The notes below the pieces were generated by a model. The model was not told where the DNA came from and made no database searches. It saw only the letters and a list, made by a program, of their open reading frames with translations. From NCBI GenBank assembly GCA_030068075.1, contig CM057841.1, positions 32,405,030 through 32,469,029 of the forward strand: a stretch of DNA of 64,000 bases, in the 5' to 3' direction. Positions within the stretch are counted from its first letter, which is position 1; every line of letters begins with the position of its first letter. This stretch comes from Paguma larvata. Taxonomy: Eukaryota; Chordata; Mammalia; Carnivora; Viverridae. Both the position numbers and the translations under genes were made by a program. This document shows, one piece after another, positions 9,850 to 20,904 of this stretch.

Positions 9850-12800
9850 TGAGCAAGTTCAAAAATCGATGAAGATTTCTATTTCCAGCCAAAACGGAGC
9901 CACAAGGACCAGATTTATGCTCCACCTGAAATAGTGATAAAACTGGACAAAATATATGAAGCAATGGGCTTTTAAAGCGTGACACGTGACGTAGTCAAGG
10001 ACTCGGGTCCCTGAGAGATGGGGAACAGATGACCTAAGCCGGCAGTGACTCTCTCAAGCTTACCGTCTTGAGAGAGTTTCCGGATGATGGCCCAGGGAGA
10101 GGAAACCCAGGTGGGACACAGTGCATTCCTGTGGACAGAAGAATCCAGAAAGCCCAGGCAGCCAAAGTGCACAGAGAAGGGTATGGAAGAGGAGGGGGTT
10201 GCACATAAGTCTGCAGGAGGTCCCCTCAAGTTTTCTTCGGGTGCCGACCGGCAGATGCACGTGAAGAAGCTTCCCGAGGTGGGAAAAGAAGCACCCAGAA
10301 GGATTAAAGAGAATAGTATTGGCAGCTCACATAGAGCCTGTCCTGATACCTTTTCCCACCAGGCAGGGTGGAAACTGCTCCTAATTCTTAAAGCCTTGAG
10401 TAGAATACTCAGAAGGGTCTCACCTCAATAGCAAGGAATAATTAGCCCTAGACTAAACACGGCTTAGGTCCTGCCAGAGACAAAGAAGTTCCTTTCATAA
10501 TGATAACGGGCTTCATTTATCAAGAGGACATAGTAATCCTAAACATTTATGCACTTAATAACAGAGCTTCAAAATATATGAAGCGAAATCTGATAGAACT
10601 GCAAAGAGAAATAGATAAATCCACGATCATAGTGGGAAATTTCAACGCCCCTCTCTCAAGTATTGATAGAGGAAGTAGACAGAAAATCGGTAAGGCCCTA
10701 TAAGATTTGTACGGCAGTATCCATCAACTTGACCTGATTGGCAGTTATAGAACGTTCCACCCAACGACCTCAGCATACACATTCTTCACAAGTGCCCGTG
10801 GAACATTCCCCAAGATAGACCGTATTCTGGGCCATAAAACAAGTCTCGATAAATTTAAAAAGATTCAAAGTCTATTCTCTGACCACATGGAATTTTGTTA
10901 GAACTCAATTACAGAAAAATATCTGGAAAGCCTCCAACTATTTGGAAACTAAATGGCACACTTCTAAACAAGCCATGGGCCCAAGAAGAAATGAAGGGAA
11001 AACTAGGTTGTTTGAAATGATTGTAAAGGAAAAGACAAAATTTAAAAATGTATGAGTCAGTATAGAGAGAAATTTATAGCCCCAAACATGTATATTACAA
11101 AAGAGTCAGAGGCTCAAATTAATGGCATTAGCTTCCATCTTAAGAAACTAGGAAAAAAATGAAAGGAACAAGTTAAATCCAAAGTAAGCAGGAAAAAACT
11201 GAACAAAAAGATCAAAATGGAAATCAATAAAACGGAAAAACAGTGGGGAAAACCATTAACACCAAAAGGTGATCTTTTGAGATCAATAAAATTCGTAAAC
11301 CTTTGGCCAGGCTGATCGGGAAAAAGAAAGAGAGAGAGAAAGAAGGTACGACTTATCTTTACCGATATTGAGAAAGAGGTAAATCACTACAGATTCTACA
11401 GGTATTCAAAGGATAGTAAGAGATTATGATTATAATCATATAAATAATATTGGCAATAAAGTCAATAATTTTCATAGAAAAGGCAAACTTGAAAAACAGA
11501 AAGTGCCAAAGCTCACTCAAAAACAAATGGATATTCTCAATAATCATATTTATTAAAGGAATTGAATGGAATTGAATTGAAAAACATCCTTCTCATAATG
11601 AAAACTTCAGACCAAGAATTCATTGCAGAGGAACTCCACTAAATATTTAATAAGGAAATAATGCCAATTCGACAAAAACTCTTCCAAAAACTTACGAGGA
11701 GGGAATATCTCCCAACTCGCATAGTCCAGCGTTACCCTGATACCGAAACCAGAGAGAATATTATTTGAAGAGAAAACTACAGATCAATATCCCTCCTGAG
11801 CATAAAGGCAAAAATTTATAACAAAGTTTTAGCAATGTATAAAAGGAATAGGACTTTGTGATCAAAGTGGGATTTATCCCAGAAATGAGGGGTTGGTTTA
11901 ACATCTGAGGATCAGTCAATGCAATTCACTATATTAACACATTTTTATATTGAATATTTCAACAGATGCATGCAAAATGTTCAGCGAAGTCCAAGGTTGA
12001 TTCCCGATTTTTAAAAACTGCAGAAAACTATGACGAGGAAGTAAAGTCCCTTGACTTGGTAAGGGAATGTATGAAAACCCACAGCTGACATCATACTTAC
12101 TGGTGAAACGCTGATTGCTCTCCCCCTGAGGTCAAGAAAAGGGCAAGTTTGTCCAGTCTCCCTACTGCTATTTACTGTTGTTCTAGAGGGTCTAGCCAGT
12201 GTGATAAGGCAAGAAAACAATTAAAAAGCATTCATATTGAAAAGGAAGAAATAAAACTGTCATTATTCACAGATGACATATCTATGTAGAAGATCAATGA
12301 CATCTGCAAAAAAAAGCTACCAGACCTAATAGGTGACTGTACCAAGTTCCAGCATTCAAGATCAATACACCAAAATCAATTGTAACTCGCCACCCTATCA
12401 CAGGATAGTTGAAAACGAGCAAAATAGACCATGTGCTGGAAAATACAAAATACTTAAGGATAAATCTGACCAAAAATGTACAAGGTCTGTGCACTGAAAA
12501 CTATCAAATATTGACAAAAGTTGTCAATAACAATTAAATAAGCGGAGAGGTGCATCATATTAGTGGGGCAGAAGGTTCCATATTGTTAAGATTTCAATTC
12601 TTCCCAACTCGATCCATCAACTCAATGCAATCCCAATAAGATGGCAAGGTTTTGTGTGTGTATGTGTGTGTGTGTGGAAATTGACAAGTTGATTCTATAA
12701 TTCATACAGAAATGCAAAGGGCCCGAAATAGCCAACACACTTTTGAAAATGAAGATCAAAGTTGGAGGACTAACATCACCTGACATCAAGTAGTCAATAC

Positions 12801-14138
12801 AGTAGCCAGCCCCGGACAGTATTGGTGTCAAGATAGACAAATAAATCAATGAACAGATCAAAGAGTGTATACACAGACCCGCTTATATATGGGCAACCGA
12901 TTTTCAACAAAAGCACAAAGGGAATTCTATGAAGACAGAACAGTCTTTTCGATAAATGGTGGGGAATAATTGGATATCTACGTACAAACAAAAAACCTTG
13001 ATCCATACTTCTCGCCCTATGTGACTATTAATCATAGACCTTAAAATGGATCAAAGACCTGAAGTGTAAAACTAAAAACTATAGAAATCTAGGGGAAAAA
13101 AAACAACAAAGGAGAAAAATCTTTTGCGACCTTGGATCGGATCATAGATTTCTTAGAAAAGGCATCAAAAACATGCTTCGTAACAGATGAAAATTGATTA
13201 TTTGAACATCATCAGAATGAAGGACTTCTGCTCTTTGAAAGGCAGCGTTTTAAGAGCGAAAGCGCAACACACCGATTGCGAGAAAATATTTACAGGTCCT
13301 CTATTGGATTAAGGCTTTGTATCCAAGATACATAAAGAGCTCGCAAAACTTAATAGGGAAGTGCACACCCCAGTCTGAAGAACAGCCAAAGATTGGAACA
13401 GACACCGCACCGACGCAGGTATACAGATGCAAGTGAACACAAAAACATGCGAAGCATCGTTAGTCATTAGGTAAGTGCCAGTTAAAACCACAGCGAGATA
13501 CCACTACGAGCCTCTAGAATGTCTAGAAATAAAGATGGAGCATACCGGTGTTGGCAAGAACGGGAAACACTCTGCGAATCATACCCTGCTGGGGGGGGCG
13601 GTGTGGAGGGAAAGGAAGATGGTACTGGAAGACCACTTGGAAAGCAGCAGGGCAGTTTCTTGAAAAGGTTATGCACACACCTATCCTGTGATTGAATTAC
13701 TCCGCTTTGAGGATTCCTCCAAGAGGAGCGTGAAAGCCTACATCCACACTTGCGCGTGAGTGTTCGCGGCGGCTCTATCTGAAAGAGCTGAAAACTGGAA
13801 ACAGTGTAAATACATGTCCTTCGAGCTCATGGATACACGAACGGACGTGTATCCGTATGCTGATATACCCCTCAGCAGTAAAACTTGTTAGTTGGTTGTG
13901 AACGCGACAACACGGACAAAGCATCGATATTGTGAAGCTGGATAAAAGAAGACCAATGCAAACGCGTTACATATGGTATGACCGTGTTGGTATAAAATTT
14001 TAGCAAATGTGAGCAACTTGGCAGTGACAGAAAGATCACGGGTGGCTTGGGGATGGCGGGGGGCAGGGGGCAGAGAAGAGAGAGGGACTGCAAAGGAGCA
14101 GGAGGAAATTTGGGGAGGTGATGGATGTGGTCGTTGGC
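9850..14138 (+). mobile_element. Dead L1 LINE (L1M-type), ORF1 lost, ORF2 broken
   Basis: 5'UTR-like sequence with 'gccaaaacggagccac' and 'gacaaaatatatgaagcaatggg' leads at about 10,500 straight into ORF2. No ORF1 is visible. Endonuclease pieces include NIYAL (about 10,540), VGNFN where active elements have GDFN, KIDRI and SDH. The reverse-transcriptase motif reads FTDD at 12,266-12,277 with a stop at 12,287-12,289. The 3' part has 'gttagtcattaggtaagtgccagttaaaaccac' and the usual 3'UTR words, and is cut off by the SINE at 14,139. Many stops and indels: an inactive fossil. The true left end may lie nearer 9,560. Confidence 0.9.
12654..12677 (+). repeat. (TG)n microsatellite within the L1
   Basis: GTGTGTGTATGTGTGTGTGTGTGG, an interrupted TG run in the reverse-transcriptase region of the dead L1. 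Confidence 0.9.
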
Positions 14139-14313
14139 TTTTTTTAAAAGTGTTTATTTTTGAGAGAGAGAGAGAGAGCAAGTGAGCAGGGGAGGGGCAG
14201 AGAGAGAGAGAAAGAAAGAATCCCAAGCAGACTCCCTGCTGTCAGCGTGGAGCCCGACGTGGGGCTCAATCTGACAACCGTGAGATCACAATCTGAGCCA
14301 AAATCAAGAATCA
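14139..14313 (-). mobile_element. Older carnivore SINE, 5'-truncated
   Basis: TTTTTTTAAAAGTGTTTATTTTTGAG, an extended GA run, CCCAAGCAGACTCCCTGCTG, GTGAGATCACAATCTGAGCC, AAAATCAAG. The diagnostic words are those of the older pan-carnivore subfamily, not the feliform 'GCCTGCTTCGG' type. The expected GAGCCACCCAGGCGCC end is missing, so the copy is truncated. It ends the L1 3' region. Confidence 0.88.
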
Positions 14314-14450
14314 GCGGAAGCTGCAGGTGAGGAGGGCCGAGGAGGAAGGCTTCACGAACCCTTATAGAATCATCGGGCTTGAAAAACCATAGGCATTTAT
14401 TCTTTTGATCCTTTTGAGACTTTTTCTTAATTAAAAAAATTAAGGTCACG

Positions 14451-14462
14451 CATGCGCGCGCG

Positions 14463-14515
<53 letters not shown>
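14451..14515 (+). repeat. (CG)n(CA)n microsatellite
   Basis: CATG followed by about eight CG units that pass directly into about 22 CA units. It is 65 bp of unbroken purine-pyrimidine alternation, a strong Z-DNA-forming sequence. Confidence 0.97.
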
Positions 14516-14517
<2 letters not shown>

Positions 14518-15010
14518 GTTCCCTTCTGACGCAGGCGGGTCCCCAAAAGATGTGAAGCTTCTGTTATCCTTCCTCCGGGGCGTTCGCAGCGCTGCTGTGT
14601 TTGTGGGACCTGCGTGACACGTTCTACAGACAGACTGTCATCCGTCGGGCTCCGACCGGGGAACTACTAGGATCACTCGGGGATCAGGGTCGTGCCGGAT
14701 GGGGAGCAGGAGCCGGGGAGGATCCGTCTGGGGCCCCGCAGAGTCCTGCGTTAGAGGCTCACCAGGGGCAACCCAGCAATGACGGGATCCCAGGTAGCAG
14801 GTGGAACCAAGATGGCCGGGCCCCAGGTAGCCAGTGGGTGACAGATAGAAGGATCCCGGGAAGCACGTGTGGCTGGGCCTGAGCACCCGTGTCCCTGGCT
14901 TAAGGGAAAGCCTCTCGCCTCTCTGGGGCCTCCAGATGCTTCTAGTCCCCCAGTTTATAGGCTGATGCCCAGCCCCCAATGCGGAGGCCTTTTAGCCTTG
15001 TGATTTACTA
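14516..15010. other. Unassigned sequence with weak internal repetition
   Basis: GATCCCAGGTAGC, GCCCCAGGTAGCC and GATCCCGGGAAGC recur at 14,785-14,860 with roughly 40-bp spacing, a possible degenerate minisatellite. A perfect hairpin lies at the right edge (14,997-15,019). Confidence 0.4.
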
Positions 15011-15019
15011 AATCACAAG

Positions 15020-15150
15020 AATTGGGCTCCGGGCCCCGGTCGGCCTGGCTGTAAATCCCAGCTCTGACCCACCCTGGCCTGCTGGACGGACTTGACCTCT
15101 CTGTGCTTCGGGGTCCCCCGCTGTGAAATGGGCCCAGTGAAATGGTGCCC
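15020..15150 (+). mobile_element. MIR fragment
   Basis: 'ctgtaaatcccagctctgacccaccctggcctgctggacggacttgacctctctgtgcttcggggtcccccgctgtgaaatggg' follows the MIR order (tRNA-like part, 'acctctctgtgcc', 'ctgtgaaatgggg'). Confidence 0.75.
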
Positions 15151-15194
15151 AGGGAACGGTGCCGTCCGTGTAACCGCGTCCGAGCTGCACGCAG

Positions 15195-15335
15195 GGGCAG
15201 GAACCTGGGTTCGAAACCCCGCTCGGCGACTCTGTACTTGGCGAGCTTGGGCAAGCTGCTCCCCTGCTTCGAGCCCCCATTTTCTCACCCACAGGACGAA
15301 GATTATAACAGCAACCTCAGAAGGCTGGCGGGAGG
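15195..15335 (+). mobile_element. MIR fragment
   Basis: 'acctgggttcgaaaccccgctcggcgactctgtacttggcgagcttgggcaagctgctc...cattttctcacccacaggacgaagattataacagc' is a MIR with a recognisable B-box-like GGTTCGAAACC. It lies directly after another MIR in the same orientation. Confidence 0.82.
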
Positions 15336-15549
15336 GGAGAAGGAGCTCGCAGGCTTTGAGCGGGGGCGGGGGGGCGGGAGGGGGTGACACCGAGCGACAC
15401 CGCAACGATTTGCTCATCATGAGCCGCTCCCCACGTCTTCCCCGCCCTCCACCCCTAGTCTGCGGCCTCATCTTTACACCCCCAGACTTCCTTCGGTTGC
15501 AGAAATGAATAAAGATCTCTGAGTTCAGGTCTCGGGAAGCCAGGCATGG

Positions 15550-15760
15550 TGGAAAGCCCTTGGACCTCAGATTTTAAAAGACTGCGTGACATTTGGCGAG
15601 TTCCTTAACCTCTCTGGGCCTCGCTTTCTTCACCTCTACAGGAGGCACGATTACGCCATCATGGGGCTGTTGGGAGAATTAAGTGAGATGCTATGTATAA
15701 AATGCCCAGCGTGCAGTGGGCAGCAGAGCTAGTCTCTCCCCGGCCCCTCTTCATCTTCCT
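15550..15760 (+). mobile_element. MIR fragment
   Basis: 'gtgacatttggcgagttccttaacctctctgggcctcgctttcttcacctctacaggaggcacgattacgcc...gttgggagaattaagtgagatgctatgtataaaatgcccagcgtgcag' is a nearly complete MIR core and 3' half. Confidence 0.87.
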
Positions 15761-15884
15761 CTGCGCCCACGGGGCAGTGCCTGGCCTGCAGTCGGGCTTC
15801 AGGAAATGTTTTCAAGGTGAGTTATTTGAGCGAGCACGGCGATGCCCAAGAGAGAGAGGCCCCCCCGGACCCCTCCCCAGGCAG

Positions 15885-15970
15885 GTCTGCCCGAGCAGCC
15901 GACATATCTTTTATGGATGCCCCGCATCCCGATAAATATTTCAATGCAAATAAATAAAGGATGCCCCGGG
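15885..15970. promoter_or_regulatory. Candidate short conserved element with octamer site
   Basis: An AT-rich patch in GC-rich DNA reading ATATCTTTTATGGATGCCC, then GATAAATATTTCAATGCAAA, then TAAATAAAGG. It contains a perfect POU octamer ATGCAAAT at 15,944-15,951. A regulatory role is inferred. Confidence 0.3.
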
Positions 15971-16545
15971 GCTCTCGGCGAGTGACTCTTCGCGGCTCAC
16001 CGCACACGGCGTCTGTCCCCGATTCCTGCCCAAAGTCAGGGTGCCTCCCGGGGTTTCCACTGGCTCCGGCCGGACCCCACGGAGGGCCGTAAAGACACAC
16101 GGTTCGGCCGGCTCCCTGCAGAGGGGAGGTGACTTCTTCCTTTGGGGCGGCCTGGGGGACACTGGGGACTCCGAGCTTCTGTCCCGCAGGAGCTGACGCT
16201 CAAGCAACAGCCAGCGGCTCGTCACATCAAAAGACCCCAGAGGAGTGACAGGGACTGTGCTCCCACATGTCCGGCCTCGTGGGTGAAAGGAAAAAGGGGC
16301 CCCCGGAGGTGTGGTCGAAGGAGCTGAGGGGATGGGAGATGTCGGGTCACCTTCGGGGCTGACGTGTAACTCTATGCCACCGTCCCCCCCCGCAAGGAGG
16401 AAGCTGTGAGCCCCACGGCCGCGTCACTCATCCGTTCATTCGCATATTTGATAACAAGTCGTGAGTCCCTGCCAGGGGCCAGAGGCTTGAAACGGGGTGT
16501 TGGTCAAAGTAGACGAGTCCGCCCACACCCCCCACCCTGTGGCGG
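15971..16545. other. Unassigned GC-rich sequence
   Basis: No repeat or gene is seen. Short open frames on both strands overlap each other and carry no known domain. Confidence 0.4.
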
Positions 16546-16547
16546 GA

Positions 16548-17100
16548 GGCAGAATTCTAAGATGGCCGGCAAGATTTCTGCCCCCTGTGTGCCTGTCCCG
16601 TGAGCACCCTGGGAATATGAAGGGGTTTCACGCTGTGATTAGGCCACATTATCTAGCAAAGGTGCAGAGATTCTTTTTTTGTTTTTTCCAGATGTAATTA
16701 AGGTCTCAAGTCTGTCGATTTCGGGTGCATTTTGAGTAAATCAAAGAGAGATCACCCCAGGTGGGCCTGACTTCATCAGGCGAAGGTCTCTAAAAGCGCG
16801 TGGGCCCATCCTGAAGAAACAGGGTTTCTCCTCCGGCTTTGGACAGGTGAGTCGCCACCTGTGAGTGGGTCTGTGAAAAGGCCACATGGCCAGGAGCTGT
16901 GGGCGACCTCTTGAGAGCATCCCCTTCTCTCCCCCCACCGCCCAGCAGGCGGGCAGCGGGAGAGTCCAGGCCTCCGGGTTCCCGCTTCGAGACGCTGGCT
17001 CCCGCCAGCAACCGCAGCATCGTGGCGCCTTCCCGACCCCTGGAACGCAGCCTGGTGAGGCCCCGGGCAGAGAATCCAGCTAGGCCTTGGCTGGTCTCCT
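16548..17100 (+). mobile_element. Ancient LTR-like remnant (same family as at 1,310)
   Basis: 'aggcagaattctaagatggccggcaagatttctgccccctg', 'ctgtgattaggccacattat', 'gatgtaattaaggtc', 'gagtaaatcaaagagagatcaccccaggtgggcctgacttcatcagg' and 'ctctaaaagcg' appear in the order known from old mammalian LTRs. The 'gtgggcctg...atcagg' block is shared with 1,310-1,645. Non-coding. Confidence 0.6.
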
Positions 17101-17199
17101 GACGGGGAGAGTGCGAAGGGGGAAGTGGCTGAGTTCGTGGAAGCGTTTGTGGTTCTCGGAGTCGGGTGGGGGAGACAGGTCACCCCGGCCTCAGCGGAC

Positions 17200-17553
17200 T
17201 GGAAACGGCGCAGGGACGAGCCCGGAGGCTGTGGGTATGCCGGTGGGCGCTTGGCCGCGGGGCGGGAGTCAGGGAGGGTCCAGGAGAATCCAGAGCAGGG
17301 AAGGGGGGAGACAGGGGAGGGGAAGGAGGAAGCGCATTCCAGGTGGATGGAACGGTGTGTCCAAAGGCCTGGCGCTAGGCGGTTGGGCCATAGACAGTGC
17401 GGAGAGCCACCTTCGGAAGACCACTCTGGCCTGTGGGTGGTGGGAAGATCGAAGCGGGTGATCCCGGGGGCCGTGAGACCAGTTAGGGGGCCGCTGCAGG
17501 GCCCGCAGGGAGAGGAGACAGAGAGGGCCAGAAACGTGGCCGTGAACAGGTTT
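17200..17553 (-). mobile_element. L2 LINE fragment
   Basis: 'gcgcattccaggtggatggaacggtgtgtccaaaggcctgg', then 'agaccactctggcctgtggg' and 'ccagaaacgtggccgtgaacagg', match the reverse complement of the L2 3' region (gcctttgcacatgctgttccctctgcctggaatgc). Confidence 0.75.
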
Positions 17554-17569
17554 GAAAAGCATTAAGCAG

Positions 17570-17788
17570 GGGCGCCTGGGTGGCTCAGTCAGTTGAGCGG
17601 CCGACTTGAGCTCAGGTCATGATCTCATGTTCTGTGAGTTTGAGCCCCGCGTTGGGTTCTGTGCTGACAGCTGGGAGCCTGGAGCCTGCTTCGGATTGTG
17701 TGTCTCCCTCGTTCTCTGTCCCTCCCCTGCTCACACTCCGTCTCTCTCAAAAATACATAAAACGTGAAAAATTAAAAAAAAAAGTAAA
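17570..17788 (+). mobile_element. Feliform SINE inserted next to an L2
   Basis: GGGGCGCCTGGGTGGCTCAG to AAAAATACATAAAACG with a complete body. The target-site duplication reads GAAAAGCATTAAGCAG (17,554-17,569) and GAAAAGCATAAGCAG (from 17,789), differing by one T. Confidence 0.97.
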
Positions 17789-17969
17789 GAAAAGCATAAG
17801 CAGGGGAAACGCATACCATGTGACAACATGGGCGGCTGTAAGGAGGGGGCAGGACATAGGAGCAGGTTCAATTTTCAGGGTAGATGGTGGTGTGATTTGC
17901 TGAGATGGAGAGGCTGAGGAAGGGGCAGGTGTAGGGAAGAGGAGGCAATTTCATAATAACAATAGAAAA

Positions 17970-18195
17970 ATCCGCCTAAGAATTACCATGAGCCAGGTGC
18001 TTTGTCTGCGTGAACTCTACAACCCCATGGGCTAAGTACTGTCTTTGCTCCCATTTCACAGGTGGAGAAACTGAGGCACCGAGTGGTGAGGTCCTGACCC
18101 CGAGGCTGCCCAGCCAGCAGGTGTCGGGGGCACCTATTTGAACACAGCCAGCCCGGCTCTATAGAGTGCGCGCGCTCTCAACCGCTCTGCCAAGT
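17970..18195 (-). mobile_element. MIR, nearly full length
   Basis: 'taccatgagccaggtgctttgtctgcgtgaactctacaaccccatgggctaagtactgtc...cccatttcacaggtggagaaactgaggcaccgag...cagccagcaggtg...gaacacagccagcccggctc...ctctcaaccgctctgcc' covers the whole element in reverse. Confidence 0.9.
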
Positions 18196-19934
18196 TCACT
18201 TGGCTGAGTTGACGAGGAACTAGGTCAGCCACCTGCGTGGTCCCAGGAGGTGGGGAGGCAGCCTCTATCTCCGGTTAGCCTGTCTATGCTTCGCGGGGCC
18301 CCGGAGGTCCATGCGGGTGTCCAGGAGGGAGGGTTAGACGGGAAGGGGAAAAAGGAGGGGAGAAAAGAGAGGAGGGGAGGGCAGAGGGAAGGGTCAAGCC
18401 CTGCGGAAGCTCGACAATTAAGCCTCGGCCGAGGAAGGGGCTCCGTGGAGGAGGCCGAGAGTGATCAGGCCGGGAAGAGGGGGGCACCGAGCGAGGGGTC
18501 AGAGCTTGAGGGAGGACCGAGAGGTTAGCGCTGTGGAGCGCCGCCGAGGATCCGAATCAGCTAAGGACTGGAGGTACTCAGTAGCTGTAGAACCAAGAGA
18601 CCGCCTCTGAGTATCCTTGGGGAGAACCGCAGCCGCGGAGGGGGGACGTCAGAGCCCCCCACTCCTGCGGCCACCGGGTGCAGAAAGAAAGCCTCGCCCC
18701 GGGGGCCAGGAGCCCAGCGTCCAAGCGCCTGGCCCGCCCCTGACTTGCTGGGCGTCTTTGGATCAGTCCCTGTCGCTCTCCGGGTCTCGGGTCCACCATC
18801 TACAGAAGCGGGGGGTGGGTGCTCGGCTCCGCTGGCCTGTTCCCAGGGCGATTCGTGAAGGTCAGAAAGGGTCCGAGGTCGGCGAGGGCGGAAGAGTCCG
18901 GCTCGAACGAAGCCTGGAAGAGGGCGGGCGTGTGGCTCGGGCGTCCGGGCTTAGATCCTGGCTCGGCGCCTTGCTGGTCTCCGTCTCCTTCCCGGCACGA
19001 CGGGGACCAGGAGAGCCCGGCCTCGCGCAGCGCTTCCCCAGCCTGCCACGGCAGCGAGCGCCCGCCAGTGCCAGGCCGTGGTCGCCTGGGGTCTAGTTGC
19101 GCAAAAGCGCCCCTGGTGGGAAAACTAAAGGGCTGCCAAGGCCCTCGCGGGTGTAGGTCCCCGGTCCCCAGCTGCTCTGTCCCTGGGCAAGAAGGACCCA
19201 CCGGCCTCTGGGGTTCTGTCTGGCTCAGCCTTCCTGGCACCGCCGCGGGCAGGGCACCGGGCCGGGGCCTCGGTTTCCCTTTTGCCCAAGGAGCACGTGG
19301 CACGCGGTGCCCGCAGCTTGTGAGCCCGAGAGAAGCAGACCAGCTAGGGGAGCTGGGTGCTCAGAAACTGAAGGACCCCCCCCCAGGCCCGTTCCAGCAA
19401 GGGGAGGAGCACACTTTACCCCCGCCATGAACGGAATGAGGCTCCCTGAAGACTGGGGTTGCCCAGCAGGTTCAAAGGCAGAACTGTTAGGGACCGCAGC
19501 TGCTGCGTTCCTGGGCCCATGGGGACGGGGTTTCTAGTCAGACCACCCCTAGAGCCTTCCTGGGAGGTGAATGGACAGGGGGAGGGACTCCATGAGCTGC
19601 GGTGATCCTTTTGGCTTCACAGCTGCATCAAAGTCAGGTCCAATGGAAAGTTCTAGAACAACGTGCAGAAATGGGAGAGTAGCCCCACCTGACGTGTCGT
19701 GTCGCCAGAGGCCGGGGCAACCAAAACCAGACAAGGGAGATGACTCCTCAAACTGAGGAGGGGGAGTCTCCTAGAGTGGTTGATAATGGTGGGGCATGAG
19801 GAGACCCCCCCCCCAAGGAGCAAGGGAAAGTCCCTCCCTCCCCCAAACTCCCAGACAGACAAACGTGGACAGACAGCCCCAAGATGGCAGGCAAGTGGCT
19901 CAGGAAATGGATAGACCGGGAGAGGGAACTCCAC
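18196..19934. other. Unassigned GC-rich sequence, purine-rich at 18,330-18,400
   Basis: 18,330-18,400 is a nearly pure purine stretch. 'ctgggcgtctttggatcagtccctgtcgctctccgggtctcgg' at about 18,747-18,790 may be a small MIR core. Overlapping open frames of 159-203 codons on both strands (18,617-19,430) carry no known domain and I do not call them genes. Confidence 0.4.
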
Positions 19935-20075
19935 AAGGGGATATCGGAGAAGGGCGCCTTAGAGGGAGTGGTGCCTCAGCTGGGCTTGAGCGAGGGGAGG
20001 AGAGACGACATTCCCAGCTAGGGATTCGGCATGGGCAAAGGCCCTGAGGTAGGACCTTGACAGTGTCAGTCTCCC
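19935..20075 (-). mobile_element. L2 LINE fragment
   Basis: 'tggtgcctcagctgggcttgagcgaggggaggagagacgacattcccagctagggattcggcatgggcaaaggccctgaggtagg' matches the reverse complement of L2 (gagctgggccttgaaggatgag ... cattccaggcagagggaacagcatgggcaaaggcc). Confidence 0.75.
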
Positions 20076-20900
20076 TCACTGGGCTAGTGTACACAGACGC
20101 GGAGTCTGTTTTCTCTCTGCTCTGCTGAATGTTTGTTTAATGGATATTGCAAGGGATAAAAGGGAGGCCGGGGTTTCCTGCCCAGGTTCCTGGGGGTTGT
20201 TCATACTGGGTCCAGAAAGGCGTGTGAGGCGGTTCCAGGGAGGCTTGGTCAGGCCCGGGGCTTGGGTGGGCCAGAGGAAGGAAGTGGGGTATGTTCTTTA
20301 GGGTTCTTCGATTGTGAGGGAGAGAAGCCTGAGCTGGGGCTCTGGAACGGACTTAAGAACAGTGACTGTCACTCCATCTCCCGGCCCCGCTGTACTTTGT
20401 ACTGGCCGCACCCTCTGACGGGCTCTTCTCATCGGTGACAAGATGGCTGTCACAATGCTTCCCTGAGAGTCTAAAACCCAGTGGACACAGACAGCCTTTT
20501 CCCCCTAGCTCCCGTTGGGGTCGCATGACCTGGCTCAAGACAGGTGTTCGTCCAAACAAGAACCACAAGGCGAAGGGATAAGGTCGGGTTTTGCTTCGAA
20601 AGAAAATGAGGATGGAAGAGCGGATGGCTACGGAGCCCCACAAAGATCGGCCATCCCCACGGTGGGCCGTCGCTAAGCCCTCCCGGCAGCCAAAGGAGAC
20701 TTGCTAAGTATGTCTTTAGTACGGTGTACGGCCTTGGTCCCGCTCCACTCACCAGAACCCTCCACGTTGGCTCTCCTTGCCTCTATGTATTGAAGTCCCT
20801 GCAAGTCCCCCCGCCCGTCTCCCCCCACCCTCTTTGCTGCACTGCCTGAAATCCAGGCCTTTGTAACAAGCATGATAGTGGCTCTTACCTGATGGAAACA
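20076..20900. other. Unassigned sequence
   Basis: No gene, RNA or repeat I can name. A C-rich run lies at 20,812-20,830. Confidence 0.4.
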
Positions 20901-20904
20901 CACT

